From NCBI GenBank assembly GCA_009599575.1, contig VWND01000086.1:124001-188000 (forward strand): a stretch of DNA of 64,000 bases, given 5' to 3'. This DNA is from Blumeriella jaapii (Eukaryota > Ascomycota > Leotiomycetes > Helotiales > Drepanopezizaceae). A program made the translations under genes and the position numbers. The notes under the pieces were generated by a model that was not told the origin of the DNA, did no database searches, and was given only the letters and a program-made list of their open reading frames with translations. This document shows, piece by piece, positions 1 to 10,503 of the stretch (position 1 is the first letter of the stretch; each line of letters opens with the position of its first letter).

Positions 1-839
1 CGGAGCGCGGATGGGAGCGGAGCGCGGGACTGGCGGCCGGTGTTGGGAGATGGAGAGATCAGACTGCGCTTGGGGCGGGCAGACATGGATGGATGGCATT
101 TATCAGTGATCGACGTGGATGATGCGGAGGGCCGGCATCTCGGGTAGCGAGGGCGCCAGGGCCAGGGCCAGGGCCATTGTTGTTGCCAGGGCTGGCGGGC
201 GGGCGAGCGGCTGGGCGAGTGGGCAGGCGGAGGGCGTGACTATGTGATTACGTGATTACGCATCCGGCATGTCGGCTTCATTTCCGGCTTCGAGATCCCG
301 GCTGTTGCAAACCGCATCACGTGTCAAAACATCACGTGTACAGTGCACGTGCAGCAGATGCGTGGGCGGAGATGGAGGGCGGCACGACGACCGCCCATGG
401 GCGCACTCAGGTGGGCAAGAAAGGCACAGCGAGGGTGGGTGTATGTGCACGTACGGTCCTGTGCTGTGCTGTGCTCGCTGTGCTGTGCTGACGCTCAGAT
501 GCACTGGGGGCAACTCGAGGCGCGAGGAAGTTAAGTGGAGGTGCGGGAGGGAGCGAGGGATGGCGATTCCGAAAGTCTGGACGGTGGACCCCTGGTGTAG
601 ATCATGGGCAGGACGGTGTGTGTAGCACAATACGGTACATACATACACCGTACAGTATGTACATACAGACTGACCGCATGTACAGACACACCGCACCGTC
701 AGTACCGTCGAGACGCGGGTGTGCATGGCATGGCTCCCTGGGGCCATGTGTTGGTGCACTGGGGGACGTCTCCGTCCGACGAAGGAGAGCCCGCCTTTGC
801 ACACCAAGTATCATCATCATATCGCCCGAAGAGAGCCAG

Positions 840-1052
840 ATGTGACGGTGTTGTGGATGCTGTGGAGATTGTGGGTACTGTGGATACTGTGGATAATGTG
901 GGTATTGTAGATAGTGCGGATAGTGTAGATCGTATAGATAGTGTACACAGAAGATAGCGTGGATAGCGTGGATAGTGTGGATAGTGTGTATGTACTGTGC
1001 TGTAGATACTGTACTGTAGAATATGTCCTGTAGATATTGTCAACACTGTAAC
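840..1052. repeat. Diverged 9-bp minisatellite flank
   Basis: Imperfect tandem nonamers of the form TGTGGATAC / TGTAGATAG run into the perfect array that begins at 1053. No gene is supported here. The frames that stay open across it (Phe-Thr-Val or Val-Tyr-Ser repeats on the minus strand) exist only because the unit length is a multiple of three. Confidence 0.8.
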
Positions 1053-1178
1053 TGTAAACACTGTAAACACTGTAAACACTGTAAACACTGTAAACACTGT
1101 AAACACTGTAAACACTGTAAACACTGTAAACACTGTAAACACTGTAAACACTGTAAACACTGTAAACACTGTAAACAC
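1053..1178. repeat. Perfect 9-bp minisatellite, 14 copies
   Basis: The unit TGTAAACAC is repeated 14 times without interruption (126 bp). It passes into related nonamers (TGTAGATAC, GGTAGATAC) on the right. Because 9 is divisible by 3, several frames are open and give three-residue repeats (Lys-His-Cys on plus; Leu-Gln-Cys, Phe-Thr-Val or Val-Tyr-Ser on minus). These are artefacts of the repeat and not proteins. Confidence 0.97.
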
Positions 1179-1249
1179 TGTAGATACGGTAGATACGGTA
1201 GATATTGTAGAAACTGTACTGTACAGTAGATTTTGTCCACATTATAAAT

Positions 1250-1319
1250 ACTGTCCTGTAGATACTGTCCTGTAGATAACGTCCTGTAGATACTGTCCTG
1301 TAGATACTGTCTTGTAGAT
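1250..1319. repeat. 14-bp tandem repeat, 5 copies
   Basis: The unit ACTGTCCTGTAGAT is present five times in direct succession. Copy 3 begins AACG and copy 5 has CTTG instead of CCTG. It shares the TGTAGAT core with the nearby nonamer array, so the two arrays probably have a common origin. Confidence 0.93.
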
Positions 1320-2105
1320 ACTGTCCACACTGTAAACACTGTCCACACTACTGTCTCATCCTCCCCCCCCCCACCCCATCTCACCCGCCCTGGGCACAGG
1401 ACTTCCTGATCGCCCGAACCGAAACCTCCCGTCCACGACACGACTCACTCTCCGGGCGGCGAGGACAGCAGAGGTCGACGGTATCTGGACGAGGGGAGCA
1501 GTAGGGACCCGAGACCGAATCCTCTCCCTCCGTCGTCCCGGGCGCCTGCAATCTCGTCCTCTCCGTCTCGGCCTGCGCGGCGCAGGAGTCGAGGCCCATC
1601 TCCTCGACGACCGGGTCCCATGTACTGTACAGCACTGTAAGGTATGTACAGTACGGCGGCCTGCGGCGACGGGCATCCAGCAGCTTGCGCTTCTTCGAGA
1701 TGGAGACGCGGACTTCCACCCCCGGACATGTCGGCGGGGGAGATGCTCGGCATCAAGAGATGTTGTGCTCATGCACCGTCGGAGCTGTGGCGTGTCGGGA
1801 AACGCTCCTCCGAAAGTGGTGATTCAAGACGTCAACGATGCAGTCACGTGGTCGTCGACATGTCGCCTCGCGCATGCTTCTATTCTCGCCCCGTCCCCGA
1901 CTTACCGTCAGTACAGCATCATTTCATTCATACACGACCGTGACTCGAGCACTCCCTTACCTCGGGTCGACGCGGCCATGATGTAAGAGATCTCTGCTGT
2001 CGTGTCGGCGGAGAAAACACCTCTCGTCGTGCGTGTTCGATATTCGATCCAAGCGCGTCCCTCTGCACATCCTGCGTGGGAACGTTCTTCCCATCCCGTC
2101 TCGCG

Positions 2106-2487
2106 ATGGGCCTCAAAACCATCATCGGCGGTGCGAGTACCGTGCTGTGCCTCGCCATCATCTACGACCTGGGCATCCTAGATCTCTTTTTCATCGCCGG
2201 CAGCGTGGCGTCCGTGTACAGGGAGTTCGCGGTCAACCCCTTCCGGGTCGCCGTCCGGAACCTCTTGAAAGACATGATTGAGGATTCGATGTTCGAAGAC
2301 ATGAGCGGCGTGCTGTTTGCCTTTCAGCCGAAATGGGCTTGGGGGTATGTCGACTCCGGCGACGGTCTCCCCTTCGTCTCCGCCCCACGTGCCGAATGGT
2401 TGCTGAAGCATGCACAGATCCATCTCCCGTTCCGAGGTGGTGATGGTCATGTACGGGCTTGTGATGTTGATGGACCAGGCGCGATAG
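2106..2487 (+). CDS. Small hypothetical membrane protein (2 exons)
   Basis: No family recognised. The ATG at 2106 opens a protein whose first 40 residues contain a long hydrophobic stretch (Leu/Ile/Val/Ala-rich), followed by a basic-acidic segment. A candidate intron at 2345-2417 has a GTATGT donor and GCACAG acceptor. Splicing it joins frames exactly and gives a 102-residue product ending in a second hydrophobic segment (VVMVMYGLVMLM) and a stop at 2485-2487. Without splicing the frame runs on to 2672 with an Arg-rich tail that looks less natural. The neighbourhood is repeat-rich, so this could also be a chance ORF. Confidence 0.33.
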
Positions 2488-3251
2488 CCTTCACGGACGT
2501 CACGAGCTGGATTCGACCGCGGACGAGACGTCGGCGCTCGGAGGCACGGATGCTGATGGCCGTTCGGATTCGGATGGTCACACGGAGATGGCGAGCCGAA
2601 CCGGCGCAGAGTCACTTCACTTCACCACTTTCCGATCGTGGTTTCACGAGTGGATACCATAGTCGTACATAAGAACACCAACAATATCAGGCTCGTCAAT
2701 CTCCTCTGTCTCATCTGTCAAGACGAGGCCCACAGCCGCTTCACATCCTGGCGCTCCACCACACGTAAATCAAATGCCCGCAGAGATGCCCAGAGGCTGT
2801 GGAAATAATGACCCGAGGTTTGATCGCCTGCTCCTCCAGCCGACGTAGGTGCACGAAAGTCACTTGCGAAAATCCCTTTCCCAGCGACCTTACCCATCTG
2901 CATGCCTTTTCCACACGCGATGATTCTGGAATCAAGATGCCCACACTTCGCTACTGTATGTAGGTATGTAAGTAAGTACGAGCAGGCAATTCTCTCGAAC
3001 GCTTGCTTGTCACACCATCATCTGCGCGCGTGCTGTCGACGTCCCAGCTTTGCGACCCTCTCGCAAACACATTCGTACCATCCACGTTCAACGCGTCTCA
3101 TTTCTCGCTCTCCCTTGGAAACAGGCAAGTCCACAGCCACATGGAAAACGAACGAGACGGAAAAACAAGCTGGTCGCCTTGACGGCCACAAACCATTTTA
3201 CCTGTCGCTGTGGCAGAGAGCAGGCTTCAAATCCTGCTGAGCCAGGTAGGA
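2488..3251. other. No gene seen
   Basis: I see no conserved protein, RNA gene or clear repeat here. Open frames are short and compete on both strands. Confidence 0.5.
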
Positions 3252-3340
3252 GGTATCTTATAGTCAGTAGTCAGCCCTCGCTTTAATATCCCTCTGAGTC
3301 ATCGTCTTGTACAGACATACACACATACAGTACAGTACAG
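3252..3340. repeat. Direct repeat copy A flanking degraded element
   Basis: This stretch begins GGTATCTTATAG and contains TCAGCCCTCG, CCTCTGAGTC and ATCGTCTTG. It matches 4364-4460 along most of its length. Several differences are T here against C in the other copy (CTTTAATATC here, CTTCAACATC there; CTTGTACA here, CTTGCACA there). Confidence 0.8.
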
Positions 3341-4363
3341 TAGTAGTAGTAGTAGTAGTATTGATTAACGTCTAGCGGAGGGCAGCCATAACTCGGTCTG
3401 CCTTCCTAGGACCTCCCAGGGGGTACGGAAACGTGCTAAGCTAAGGATTTAAATACAAAAGTACGACCCCGAAAGCAGTTCGTTTTAATACAGCTATTGC
3501 TGCTGTCGACTACGCCCTTCGCCGCCTTTTGCGATGGTCCGTCAGTAAAAAAAAGGTATAAGCGTAAAGCTCTGGGTTTAAACCCAAGGATTGTGCATAC
3601 GGCACCGGTCAAAAATATGGCCTGTTAATCGCGTGAAAACGCAAACATGGTATGACTAATAGGTCTAAAAAGAAAAAGAACAAAAAGCAGACTAGAAACT
3701 AAAAGGCCTTCGATGTTTTTAAAAATTACAAAGTATATACGTATTAAAAAAGTAAAAACCACGATTGGGGAAAAGCTTTTTTAATACGCATATTCCGGAT
3801 CTCTGATCCCGCGGTATCGCAGCTTTTTTGTAATCTTGAAAAGCATTTTTAGAACTTCGAGTTAACGGCGCCGAGTTGTCTCTCGAACGCCTGTTTTGTA
3901 CGCGTTAAACGCGTATATTCCACCGATACCCTTTCCTCCGTTAAATATGCTGTCGAGTCGGTTGTGTTCGGTAGGGACGATTATTCGAAAGCGCTGTACC
4001 GGGTTTTCGATAATCGGGCTGTCGATTTTTGTTTTCCGCCTTTTCCTTTTAATACAATCCTTTTGGAATTTTCAGTAAGTATGCCTTCGTCAGGTAGATC
4101 GTAGTATTGTGCGTAGTCGTAAAAATGGCCCGGATCGCCGGTAAGGAAAATCTCTTCGAAGTCGCCACGTGTCGATTGCTTAATTTTGGCTCTCCAGAAT
4201 TCTCGAGTACAACCACCTTTCGGCCGCAGGAGAAAGATGATTATAATCGAGAAACTGAAGGTTCGTACCAGGCACCGCGTACAGGTATTGAGTCTAGCCC
4301 GCGAGGTCGTCGTCGACCTCGCACCCCGAGGGGCGGCACAGTACAGTACAGGAGCAGCCGAAA
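3341..4363. mobile_element. AT-rich degraded repeat element, probably RIP-mutated
   Basis: An AT-rich block begins with a (TAG)n run at 3341-3360. It has many A/T homopolymers and no intact coding frame, unlike the GC-balanced DNA around it. It lies between two copies of a direct repeat (3252-3340 and 4364-4460). Parts of it recur near 32.46-32.62 kb (shared CGCTGTACCGGG and CACCGCGTACA with similar flanks), so it belongs to a dispersed repeat family. The type of element (LINE, LTR or DNA transposon) cannot be told. Confidence 0.6.
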
Positions 4364-4460
4364 GGTATCTATTTTACAGTCGTCAGCCCTCGCTTCAACA
4401 TCCCTCTGAGTCATCGTCTTGCACATACATATATACATACACACATACCTACAGTACAAA
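4364..4460. repeat. Direct repeat copy B flanking degraded element
   Basis: Partner of 3252-3340. It keeps C where copy A has T at several sites, so it is the less mutated copy. It runs into ATAC/ACAC simple repeats. Confidence 0.8.
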
Positions 4461-4592
4461 CATACAGCACAGCAGAGCAGCCGAAAACCCCTCACGTAAC
4501 CCCGACTCGGCTCTCAAAAACGTGCCTTTCGCGGTCCAAAAGCGTGTCATTCCCAGATCCAGACATTCCTGATTCTGCGGAGCAAGACAGGT

Positions 4593-4617
4593 AGGTGGTG
4601 GTGGTGGTGGTGGTGGT
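4593..4617. repeat. (GGT)n microsatellite
   Basis: Uninterrupted GGT trinucleotide run, not inside a supported gene. Confidence 0.9.
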
Positions 4618-4690
4618 GTCTTTGCTGAGCCGGTCGGTGGTGGCTCTGTCTTTGCCCTCTATTCATCTACACGACCTTTTCTCCGTGTCG

Positions 4691-4793
4691 AATAAATGAA
4701 TGAATGAATGAATGAATGAATGAATGAATGAATGAATGAATGAATGAATGAATGAATGAATGAATGAATAAACAAATGAATAAATGAATAAAG
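4691..4793. repeat. (AATG)n tetranucleotide microsatellite
   Basis: About 100 bp of AATG/GAAT units, degenerating to AAATGAATA at the right end. The open minus frame (Ser-Phe-Ile-His repeats) is a by-product. Confidence 0.95.
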
Positions 4794-6046
4794 GCAAAGT
4801 ACGATTCCATCTATACCGTAACAGTGAGAAGACGTGCATGATGTCTGAGACCATCTCGCATCCTGAACTTGGCTCTGTCCGACTCTTCCACACGGCCATT
4901 TACCGTACCGTACTGTACCGTACCATACACTCCATAGCTGACACTGTTGATAGTGGCCTGCCTTCCTTTTCTCGATTCACCGCAATTCACTTCACTCGTG
5001 ATACCCGCACCTGGGGAAAAAACCGGTCGCTTGGGATCCAGACTCGGGGTGAAATCTGCTGGAGAATATTCGCATGTCGACCTGGCCCGCCCGAGAAGGC
5101 ACCACCACCACCACCAAACATCCTCTCAGCGAGCTAGAGTCATACAGATACAGTACATATAGGTACAGTACATTCTTCTTCGGGTGTGGATACGTAGACA
5201 TTATTGCTAGTCATGTGTGCTCCACATCTGGATTCACCTTACTTACCTCTTTCCCGTTCTTCTCCCTCTCTCCCTCTCTCTCTCTCTCCTTGTTTACTTC
5301 CCGCTCAGTTCGTTCTCGGGTCTTAGCCACCCCGCTAATCCGTGCACGCCGCCCCAACCGGCGTTCTTTCCCGATTCAGCGCTCGGGAGCACGATCGTCT
5401 CGTTGCAGGGAACGGGTCGTTCGAGGCCGAGTCTCGCTCCCCTTCGCTTGCAAGCCGAAGCAAGCGACAGCTCTCACCTGGACCCATTCGCGTTGTGCTT
5501 TTGTTGCACGTCGCAATTACCGACGTTCTTTCGGGTTTCAAAGGGTTTGGAACACCGTAATTCCGGAACCTGGTGGAGGAAACATTTCCTTGGCTCGGGA
5601 GTTCATCGCGGATTGGATGTGCGTGTGTTTTCGCTTGACAGCCTGGAGAGGTGGATAGTACAGAGAGACGATTCGGTAGCAAGGAGACTCGTCAACCATT
5701 CGCAGCGGCTCGGCCATGATGCTGCTTGTGGGATTGTGCTACTGGCTTTCCTCAAGACGCGTGCTCTGTTCGGAAAATCCAGGGGGTGGACGGGAGTATT
5801 GACTCAGATGCCAAGTTCGCTTAACAGATCTGCCATGTGCTGACGTATAGAATGGAAAGGCTTGAGACAAGAACTTCAGGTACACATTGTTGTCTAGAAC
5901 AATGCCCTTTCACTGTCTCTTCATAACACGGCGTTCTTCGTCTCTCAAAGCTGATCTGGACCACAGCACAAAAAGGATTCGATCCATCATTCCTGCAAAA
6001 ATCAGCGCAAGACAGAAAGTTACTTTTGAAAGGCAGAACAAGCAAC
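4794..6046. other. No supported gene; simple repeats
   Basis: Contains GTAC-rich tracts (4902-4926, 5143-5172) and a (TC)n run near 5260-5290. A roughly 200-residue open frame at 5217-5843 (+) is low-complexity at its start, overlaps an equally long frame and has no recognisable domain, so I do not call it. Confidence 0.5.
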
Positions 6047-6484
6047 ATGTGCACCGGGACAACTACACTCATGACCTGCAATCACGCCCTCCTCCATCAC
6101 TCTACCCGCTGTACCTCTTCCCTCCGCTCCAATATCCCATGCCCCAAACCCTCAGGCCCGACTCAGTACATCGATGACACGTGTGCAAGTTGTCATCCCC
6201 CATTTATCATGTCCGAGATCAACCAGCGCCATGATGAGTTGCGTGAAAATCTTATAGCGGCAGTACGAAGGGCGAAAACGATAGAACTGGTGATGGAGCT
6301 GAAGATGTTGATCGGGGAGGCGCATGTTCTGAGGGCAAAGGAGTTGAGGGCTGCGGGAAGGGTAAAATGGAGCGGGATGGTGATTTGGCGGCCAAGGGAT
6401 GTTGAAGACGAGGTGAAAGACGCCCTTGGGGATGTTGATGGATTCGAGGGAAGAGAATTTGAGATTCGGACACCAAGCAGGTGA
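6047..6484 (+). CDS. Small hypothetical protein, helical C-terminal half
   Basis: Unrecognised. The frame from the ATG at 6047 gives 145 residues. A second in-frame ATG at 6209 (MSEINQRH) gives 91 residues and may be the true start, because the sequence after it looks more protein-like: charged, helical, rich in Glu/Lys/Arg/Leu (for example VMELKMLIGEAHVLRAKEL). The part before it is Ser/Thr/Pro/Cys-rich and may be 5' UTR. The gene converges with the neighbour ending at 6553 on the other strand. An unseen upstream exon is possible. Confidence 0.42.
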   Translation: MCTGTTTLMTCNHALLHHSTRCTSSLRSNIPCPKPSGPTQYIDDTCASCHPPFIMSEINQRHDELRENLIAAVRRAKTIELVMELKMLIGEAHVLRAKELRAAGRVKWSGMVIWRPRDVEDEVKDALGDVDGFEGREFEIRTPSR

Positions 6485-6552
6485 AGTCGAAATCAAGCCG
6501 CTGCCACTATCAACGAGAACAATTGACAATGGCTGTGAAGGAGGCCTGGGGC

Positions 6553-8689
6553 TCAACGGCTACCCTGTACATCCCGCGCATTGTTCAGCAAGGCAGACTT
6601 CAACAGCCCTGGATTCCGGGACGGGTCTTTCCTCTTCGCAGCATTATCGACTCGCGCTCGCATCGCTTTCATCTCCGCCTTCCGTTCGTCTTCTTGCGCT
6701 TTCTGCATCGCTCGCCTCGCATCTCGGTACTCCTTCGTTCGCCTCTTTCCAAGTGAACCATGTCTCCGCCTATCGTCGGCATTCCTGAGCAGGGGAAGCT
6801 GTATGATGGCAGAGAAGGTGTCGAAGACCTTCTGAATGGCTACGTCATGACGCTCTGCAACTGCTTCGAATGGGAACATCTCTTGGCAGGTTTCAGCTAT
6901 GTCGACTATTCTAGAGCAAGCTATGTCAGTGTGGAAGTAAACTGGACAGAGTGATACTACATACAGATTTGGGGAATGTTTGCGGCCCATACGTGCCTCC
7001 GGTATTTGAAATGTGCTCCTTTCCGATTGTGATGGCGCCGGGGCGGGGATTCTTGCTGGCAAGTGGCTCAATGCTGGCGGTTGCCTTGCAGACTCGGGAG
7101 TCCGAGTTACCATGGGACTAAGACTCCGAATAGGGTTTGCAGCGGACTGGCTGGATCCTATCGCTCTGACACCAAGGGTGCTGGTGCTAGCCGCTGGATA
7201 TGCAGCGTGAGGCTGGCTAGGAGTTGGTGGTGGCGCGGCTGGCCAAGCTGGGACCGAGTAGAGAGACGGTCTTCGTAGTATGTCGGTTGATGGCGGAGAG
7301 CGGCACCTGGCTCGGAGCTGTACTGGAGATGTCAATACACGCACAGGATTCTCAGAGGGTCTTTGTGGTTGTGCGGCTACTGGTATTGGCGCACGAGGTG
7401 CGTTTATGACATCTAATGCCATTGGCGTAGAGGACGGGATTGAAGAGCGAGGCCTGGGCCGCACTGGCATTCTTGGAGATGACAGGCGTTGGGAGTAATG
7501 ATGCTGAGAATTTGGAAATTCCTGAGGCCCCATGAGGGAAGTTGTGCTGCGCTGGCTCTGCCGCGGAGGTGGTGTCATCTGCTCGACTGGATGCTGCCAT
7601 CGTTCACGCCTCTCTGGTGGCTCGTATCTACTGACCACCAGAGGCTGCTGACGGGGCAAGCTATCGGGTACCATACAGTCAGGCAGCGGTAGATCCATCG
7701 ACATAGTTTCGCAAAGAGGCTGAGCCTGGAACTGAGCCGGGCTTTGGTTTTCGTACATATTCCACCCATAATTAGACCAATTCACTGGCGCTGATTGGTT
7801 CTGGTCTGGGAATCCGTACATGTCGAATTGGTTCGGATTCATGTGATAGAGAGGATATCCAGAAGGCGTTCTTGTTGGCAAGGTGTTCGTCCGTGGGGAC
7901 ATCTGTACCGATTGACGGGATGGAGAAAATCTGGAAGACTCTTCATTTAACTCGTCCTCATGCTTGCGTTTTTGACTATCCGTTACTTTCACCGGTAAAG
8001 GCCTCCATGGAATCGTAGGAAATGGCCTAGGCTGCATAGTGGGCATTGAATGATCCCACCAAGTGTTCGAGTCCGCCAAGGACTGAAAGTGAGACGGCGA
8101 GGTGGTGCAGTGATTTGGCTCAGCAAACCACGGACATTGCTCGTTCGGAGAACTGTTCGTGGCACATGGAATTGAGGGTAAGGATCCTGTTCGTCCCGAT
8201 GTGTCAACTTCGGCCCCAAGATGACATGATTCCAATCGGTGGACTACGCCGGTGCTCTTGCGTCTTGGAGGATCCGGTAGAACCTCGTCACATCCTTGAG
8301 AGGGAACTTGATCGTCGGTTTGAGGTATTGCAAGCTGATTGAGAGGAAATGTAGAGTGACTGGATTCTTGCCTGATCATATGAGCATATGTCACTTGAGT
8401 GTCAGGTAGAGCTATACTTCTTCCGTCTCTTCTTCCTTCGTCTTGGAGCGGAGAAAATAATCTGCACATCATCATCATCTGCTGGCGAAGATTGAGTGCA
8501 GACCCCTTCCATTGGCGATACTTCATCTTGGGTTTCCTCTTGGATACCTGGCTGGTCTGACATGGCTACCTCTGGGACATGTGCAGCGACGACTCCAGCT
8601 GGACTTCCAGACTCTATTGGCGCAACCGGAATCGAAGAGCCAGGAATAGAAGCACCAGTAAGCTGAACATGCCCGACTTGGGCCATCAT
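6553..8689 (-). CDS. Hypothetical nuclear-type, Pro/Ser-rich protein
   Basis: Unknown function. Start ATG at 8689. Exon 1 (8418-8689) ends in a very basic run (RRRKKRRKK) that looks like a nuclear localisation signal, after an acidic DDDD stretch. A 46-nt intron (8372-8417, GTATAG...CAG) joins the frames exactly to a long exon down to 6553. The middle is disordered and rich in Pro, Ser, Gln and Arg. The C-terminal about 110 residues are helical and basic (KRRTKEYRDARRAMQKAQEDERK) and look like the only folded part. A second intron is likely at 6911-6964 (GTATGT donor, CTGAC branch point, TAG acceptor, 54 nt, phase kept). With it the protein is 678 residues, without it 696. It is divergent from CSN6, with about 480 bp between starts. 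Confidence 0.68.
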
Positions 8690-9169
8690 GGGTTAGAAGT
8701 GGTGGAAAGCCAAAAGACATGAACGAAGGAAACGGGGACATGGCGAAGAGATATAAAATCTAAAATGAGAAGACGCGCTGGCGTCAAAGAACATGATCTT
8801 GCAAAAGCACAAATACAAATGAAAGGATGACTGCCTGAAGACAAGGCTGTCTTCATGTGGTTGACAATACAAATGTGGAAGTGCATTGATAAAGTGAAGT
8901 GATAAAGATCCAAAGAAGTGAAGCGAGGAGCTGGAAATAAGGTGAATAAGTAGTTCTGGGTTGGCTTGGCAAGACACAGTTACGTAAGCATCAGCTCCCC
9001 CAAAGCTCAAGGGACCCCGCCTTGTGACAGTTGAGCTCGAGCTTCCTATTTTCCCAGCTTCATATATCACAAAGTATTCGACAAGACACCAGATTTTCAC
9101 CACCGATACTGCAACAGAACAGCTAAAAGCTGTGATACACACGGTCAATTCTCTGGCACGACCGCAATC

Positions 9170-10503
9170 ATGGCTGTCGACACTATCCCAAACCCTCTGA
9201 TCTCGACCCAAAAGTCCTCGGATACCAGCCTCCAGATCGCCCTCCATCCGCTTGTTCTCCTGAGCATTTCCGATTACATTACGAGACACACACTTCGCAA
9301 TCAACAGGGTCCAGTCGTAGGTGCTTTGATGGGCCAGCAAAATGGCAGAGAAATCACTATTGAGCATGCCTTTGACTGCCTTCTGGTGGAAGACAATGGG
9401 GAGACGATCTTAAGCACAGCTTGGTTTGAGGAAAGGTTACAGCAAAGTTAGTTTAGTGACCTCGGGAGGTAGGACATCCACTGACGTGTATCAAAATCTA
9501 GTGAAGGACGTACACAAAGTGCCCGCTCTTGACCTCGTGGGTTGGTACACTATCCTTCCCTCCTCTGGACCGCAACCGGACCACCTCCCAATACACAGAC
9601 AGATCCTCCGAACTTACAACGAATCTGCCATCCTTTTGGGCTTCCACCCCACGGAACTGCTCGGGGTCTCGGTGGGTGGCAAGCTTCCATTGAGCATTTA
9701 CGAGAGCAACTTCGAGGCCGAGGAGACCAGCAGTGGCGATCATGGAGGACAAGGAGATGACGGATGTGGAGCCGCAACTGGCGCTCAAGTTTAAGGAACT
9801 GCCATACAGCGTTGAGACGGGCGAGGCCGAGATGATCGGTGTGGACTTTGTTGCGCGTGGTGGAGGAAACGCTACCGCAGTTGATGGCACCGCAACGAAC
9901 ACCGCAGCAGTGAAGGATAAGGCAGACAAAAACAAGGGCAAGACACGAGCGAGTATTAAAGACGGCAATGAGGTGACCCACAACGAAATCCAACACTTCC
10001 TTTCACGCGAAGACGAGGAGTTAATCGCCTCCCTCACAGCTAAGGCCAACGCCATCAAGATGCTCAACTCTCGCATCAACCTAATTGCGGCTTATCTTCA
10101 AAATTTGCCCCCGTCTTATATCTCCAATACCGTTCCAGCAGACACCGAGGCGAGCAGTAAACAGTATACTCCTGTTAACCAGACGATCCTGCGATCGATC
10201 CAGGCGCTGCTTGGCCGTTTGAGCCTCCTAGTCCCGGCTGATAGCGTGGCCTTTGAGCACGAGCTCATGTCCGAGCAGAACGACGTCAATCTGGTGTCGC
10301 TGTTGAGCACCATCACCACGAGCATCAAGGGAGTGAGGGAAGTGGGTCGGAAGTTCAGTGTTGTAGACACGGCGAGGCAACTGAAGCATAAGCAGAGCAG
10401 AGGAGTTGGTGGACCGATGTGGAACCTTCCGGAATCATCCTCTTTCATCAACACAGTCATGGGGTCATCCTCTCATAACACGGGCGCTGGAGACCTCATG
10501 TAG
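9170..10503 (+). CDS. csnF/CSN6: COP9 signalosome subunit 6, with apparent frameshift
   Basis: Subunit 6 of the COP9 signalosome, the complex that removes Nedd8 from cullin ubiquitin ligases; CSN6 is the non-catalytic MPN partner of CSN5. Exon 1 (9170-9446) carries the MPN start ([28 protein letters not shown]). A 55-nt intron (9447-9501) joins to [16 protein letters not shown], as in the family. No JAMM metal motif is visible, as expected for CSN6. The C-terminal helical region has [14 protein letters not shown]. After [11 protein letters not shown] the frame must skip one base between about 9705 and 9733 to continue into the conserved [11 protein letters not shown]. No intron of suitable length fits, so this is a 1-nt frameshift or a sequence error. 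Spliced length is about 425 residues. Confidence 0.9.

Larger units (their letters stand above)
1..2105. other. Gene-poor repeat-rich region
   Basis: GC-rich start, then minisatellites (0.84-1.32 kb) and short GTAC-rich palindromic tracts (for example near 1622-1655). Open frames here are short, overlap each other on both strands and show no recognisable domain. A short stretch with Ser-Lys-Lys-Arg-Lys near 1680-1720 (minus) recalls the N-terminus of ribosomal protein S3, but nothing that follows fits that family. Confidence 0.6.

Noticed and set aside
1053..1178. Regular short repeats reminiscent of a CRISPR array
   Set aside because: Units are 9 bp with no spacers, and the organism is a eukaryote.
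699..1441. Open frames of up to 159 codons with Phe-Thr-Val, Val-Tyr-Ser, Leu-Gln-Cys or Lys-His-Cys repeats
   Set aside because: They are produced by the 9-bp and 14-bp minisatellites and are open in several frames at once; no domain or start context.
1381..1719. Minus-strand frame starting like ribosomal protein S3 (Ser-Lys-Lys-Arg-Lys)
   Set aside because: Only a few residues agree; nothing after them fits the family and no exon continues it.
5074..5843. Two overlapping plus-strand frames of about 200 codons
   Set aside because: They overlap in different frames, begin in CT-repeat sequence and have no recognisable fold; more likely untranslated or intergenic.
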